This document shows positions 62,610 through 64,000 of a DNA stretch of 64,000 bases, piece by piece. The notes beneath the pieces are model-generated. The model saw only the letters and a program-made list of their open reading frames with translations, was not told the origin of the DNA and did not search any database. A program made the translations under genes and the position numbers. Positions within the stretch are counted from its first letter, which is position 1; every line of letters starts with the position of its first letter. The DNA comes from Methylobacterium sp. Leaf91 (GTDB lineage Bacteria > Pseudomonadota > Alphaproteobacteria > Rhizobiales > Beijerinckiaceae): assembly GCF_001422815.1 (NCBI RefSeq), contig NZ_LMMP01000001.1:181848-245847 (forward strand), read 5' to 3'.

Positions 62610-62732
62610 CGTGGCGACGACCCACATGACATGATCAGGGGGCTAGGAGGCGTGAGAACGCAACTCTCGTCTTGCGCCCGACCTTGCGCTGCACAAAATG
62701 GCGGCTCCCACTGGGTGTCGGAACACGTGTCT

Positions 62733-63134
62733 ATGATTGGAATGGTGCTCGTCACCCACGGGCTGCTCGCCACGGAGTTCAAGGCTGCCCTTGAACATGT
62801 GGTCGGTCCGCAAAAGCAGATCGAGACGATCACGATCGGTCCCGAGGACGATATGGAGCTGCGCAGGCTCGACATCGTCTCCGCCGTGGATCGCGTCGAT
62901 TCCGGTAAAGGCGTCGTCGTGCTAACCGACATGTTCGGCGGGACGCCGTCGAATCTGGCCCTTTCCTGCATGAATGGCGGGACTGTCGAGGTCGTGGCCG
63001 GTATCAACCTCCCGATGCTGATCAAGCTTGCCAGCGTGCGCGACGCAGAGCCCCTGGGCGATGCGGTGCTGCATGCCCAGGAAGCGGGTCGTAAGTACAT
63101 CAACGTCGCGTCTCGCGTCCTCGCCGGCAAATAA
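62733..63134 (+). CDS. PTS EIIA component, mannose family
   Basis: A 133-aa EIIA(Man)-like protein. The phosphorylated residue is probably His9 (MIGMVLVTHGLL); DMFGGTPSNLAL is the second family motif. No IIB, IIC or IID gene is present, so it is likely to be regulatory rather than a sugar importer. I chose the ATG at 62733; GTG at 62727 or 62631 are alternatives. It is followed by the HPr gene. Confidence 0.9.
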   Translation: MIGMVLVTHGLLATEFKAALEHVVGPQKQIETITIGPEDDMELRRLDIVSAVDRVDSGKGVVVLTDMFGGTPSNLALSCMNGGTVEVVAGINLPMLIKLASVRDAEPLGDAVLHAQEAGRKYINVASRVLAGK

Positions 63135-63306
63135 CACTTCCGCGAGACGATCGGACTTTCCCAAACATCCCTTGTCGGCTTATCAGGCAAGCGTGGCGAT
63201 TTCGCGCGGCCTTTCCTCGGCGTGGCCGTGCCATCACTGAACGAGGATCGGACCGGTCGCCTCGGGCTTACCGTTGGCGCACCGGCGACAGGGACGGCAC
63301 AGGCCC

Positions 63307-63630
63307 ATGAGCGACTCTTACGACGATGATGCCGAGGCCGAAGTCCCGGTCCCCGATGGCGGCCACCTGAAGGTTCTCCCGGTCATCAACCGGCGAGGCC
63401 TGCATGCGCGGGCCTCGGCCAAGTTCGTGCAGACCGTGGAGAAGTTCGAGGCCGCAGTGACGGTGACGCGCTCCGGAGAAACCGTCGGCGGGCGTTCGAT
63501 CATGGGGCTGCTCACCCTCGGTGCGGCACAAGGTACCTCGATTACCGTGGTGGCATCGGGTAGCGATGCCGAGGCGTGCCTGGCGGCCATCACAGACCTT
63601 CTCGCCAACAAGTTCGGCGAGGACGAGTAG
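63307..63630 (+). CDS. ptsH: HPr phosphocarrier protein
   Basis: A 107-aa HPr with an acidic N-terminal extension of about 20 residues. The active His33 lies in GLHARASAKF, and the regulatory serine, Ser64, lies in GGRSIMGLLTL, the target of HprK. It completes the regulatory set HprK-EIIA-HPr; EI (PtsP/PtsI) is encoded elsewhere. The extension is longer than usual. Confidence 0.93.
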   Translation: MSDSYDDDAEAEVPVPDGGHLKVLPVINRRGLHARASAKFVQTVEKFEAAVTVTRSGETVGGRSIMGLLTLGAAQGTSITVVASGSDAEACLAAITDLLANKFGEDE

Positions 63631-63647
63631 GGCCCGCTCCGAGAGAC

Positions 63648-63677
63648 CGACGTCGATTCTCGAGGCGATCGACGTCG
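63648..63677. terminator. Hairpin between convergent HPr and right-edge genes
   Basis: CGACGTCGAT (63648-63657) pairs perfectly with ATCGACGTCG (63668-63677) over a 10-base loop. It lies between convergent genes. No U tract is seen. Confidence 0.5.
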
Positions 63678-63726
63678 CGGGTCCCGCACTCGGCATCAAC
63701 TGGGCCGGACGATCCGGCGGATCGCG

Positions 63727-64000
63727 TCAGGCCGCTCGCGCTTCGGCCTGGCGCCACACGATCGAGCCTGGACCGGCGCCGAGGCGCAGGGCAGCCGCGA
63801 CTATGACGCCGTCCTTGCGCGCGAAATCGACGCTGGTCTGGCGACGCTGGGCGAAGCGCCGCGTGACCACCCTGACCATGGACGAGGCGGACGGATCCGC
63901 GACGATGGGGTTTCCAGACACCTGCGCATCGAAAGAGAGATAGGCTTCGACGGCATCGCGAATGCTGCGGGGTTCGGTGATGCGCTCGATCTCAACGCCA
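63727..64000 (-). CDS. C-terminal part of an unrecognised protein (truncated by window edge)
   Basis: The frame ending at 63727 stays open to the right window edge, so at least 91 codons are present. It reads with segments IERITEPRSIRDAVEAYLSF, VTRRFAQRRQTSVDFARKDG and LRLGAGPGSIVWRQ. I cannot name a family. A GTG at 63921 is not needed as a start because the frame continues upstream. It is convergent with the HPr gene. Confidence 0.5.
   Translation of the reverse strand, partial: GVEIERITEPRSIRDAVEAYLSFDAQVSGNPIVADPSASSMVRVVTRRFAQRRQTSVDFARKDGVIVAAALRLGAGPGSIVWRQAEARAA

Overview
The window reads as chromosomal DNA of a GC-rich alphaproteobacterium of the order Hyphomicrobiales, most likely Methylobacterium/Methylorubrum or a close relative. 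The evidence is the conserved alphaproteobacterial gene strings (rplU-rpmA-obgE-proB-proA-nadD-rsfS-rlmH-envC-ctpA and chvI-chvG-hprK-EIIA-HPr), a two-subunit methylmalonyl-CoA mutase small subunit, ornithine-lipid synthesis, and an amide/urea uptake and hydrolysis cluster of the kind known from methylotrophs. The genus is inferred from gene content; no rRNA gene is present to confirm it.

Layout. 1-7968: a plus-strand amide-nitrogen operon with four ABC-transporter genes of the urea/short-chain amide type (the binding-protein gene must lie left of the window), a MetX-like alpha/beta hydrolase, formamidase fmdA, zinc-ribbon gene fmdB and aliphatic amidase amiE, closed by a strong bidirectional hairpin. 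Copies of a G/C-rich palindromic repeat sit inside this cluster. 7978-19573: an HWE-type sensor kinase, an aldose-epimerase-like protein, TenA, a class II glutamine amidotransferase, a PAP2 phosphatase fused to an autotransporter barrel, a degenerate ABC-exporter-like protein and a RidA-family protein. 19841-33291: an L,D-transpeptidase, then the long minus-strand housekeeping string from rplU down to a divergent polysaccharide deacetylase. That string carries an accessory DUF4926/DUF6883 gene pair plus a VapC-like remnant between obgE and proB.

33320-46349: a HerA-like ATPase, a DUF2267 protein, an OlsB-type acyltransferase, a GGDEF-EAL protein, an AT-richer gene-poor stretch with 17-bp tandem repeats just before it, then an SDR-queG-GST minus-strand operon, uppP, methylmalonyl-CoA mutase small subunit and two small secreted proteins. 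46429-58143: a solitary type IIG-like restriction-methyltransferase, a soluble GAF chemoreceptor, a diguanylate cyclase with an intact inhibitory site, lepA and a large hybrid kinase with unusual catalytic boxes. 58261-64000: a heme-utilisation-like flavin-fold protein, then chvI-chvG-hprK-EIIA(Man)-HPr, a two-component system linked to a regulatory phosphotransferase branch, and a truncated unrecognised gene at the right edge.

The most unusual items are the ABC-like protein with three reiterated Q-loop-like modules but no Walker A lysine, the phosphatase-autotransporter chimera, the accessory cassette inside the obgE-proB interval, the uncharacterised hydrolase inside the amidase operon, and queG, which has no ATG, GTG or TTG start after the preceding gene ends. 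I saw no rRNA, tRNA, CRISPR array or intact insertion sequence.
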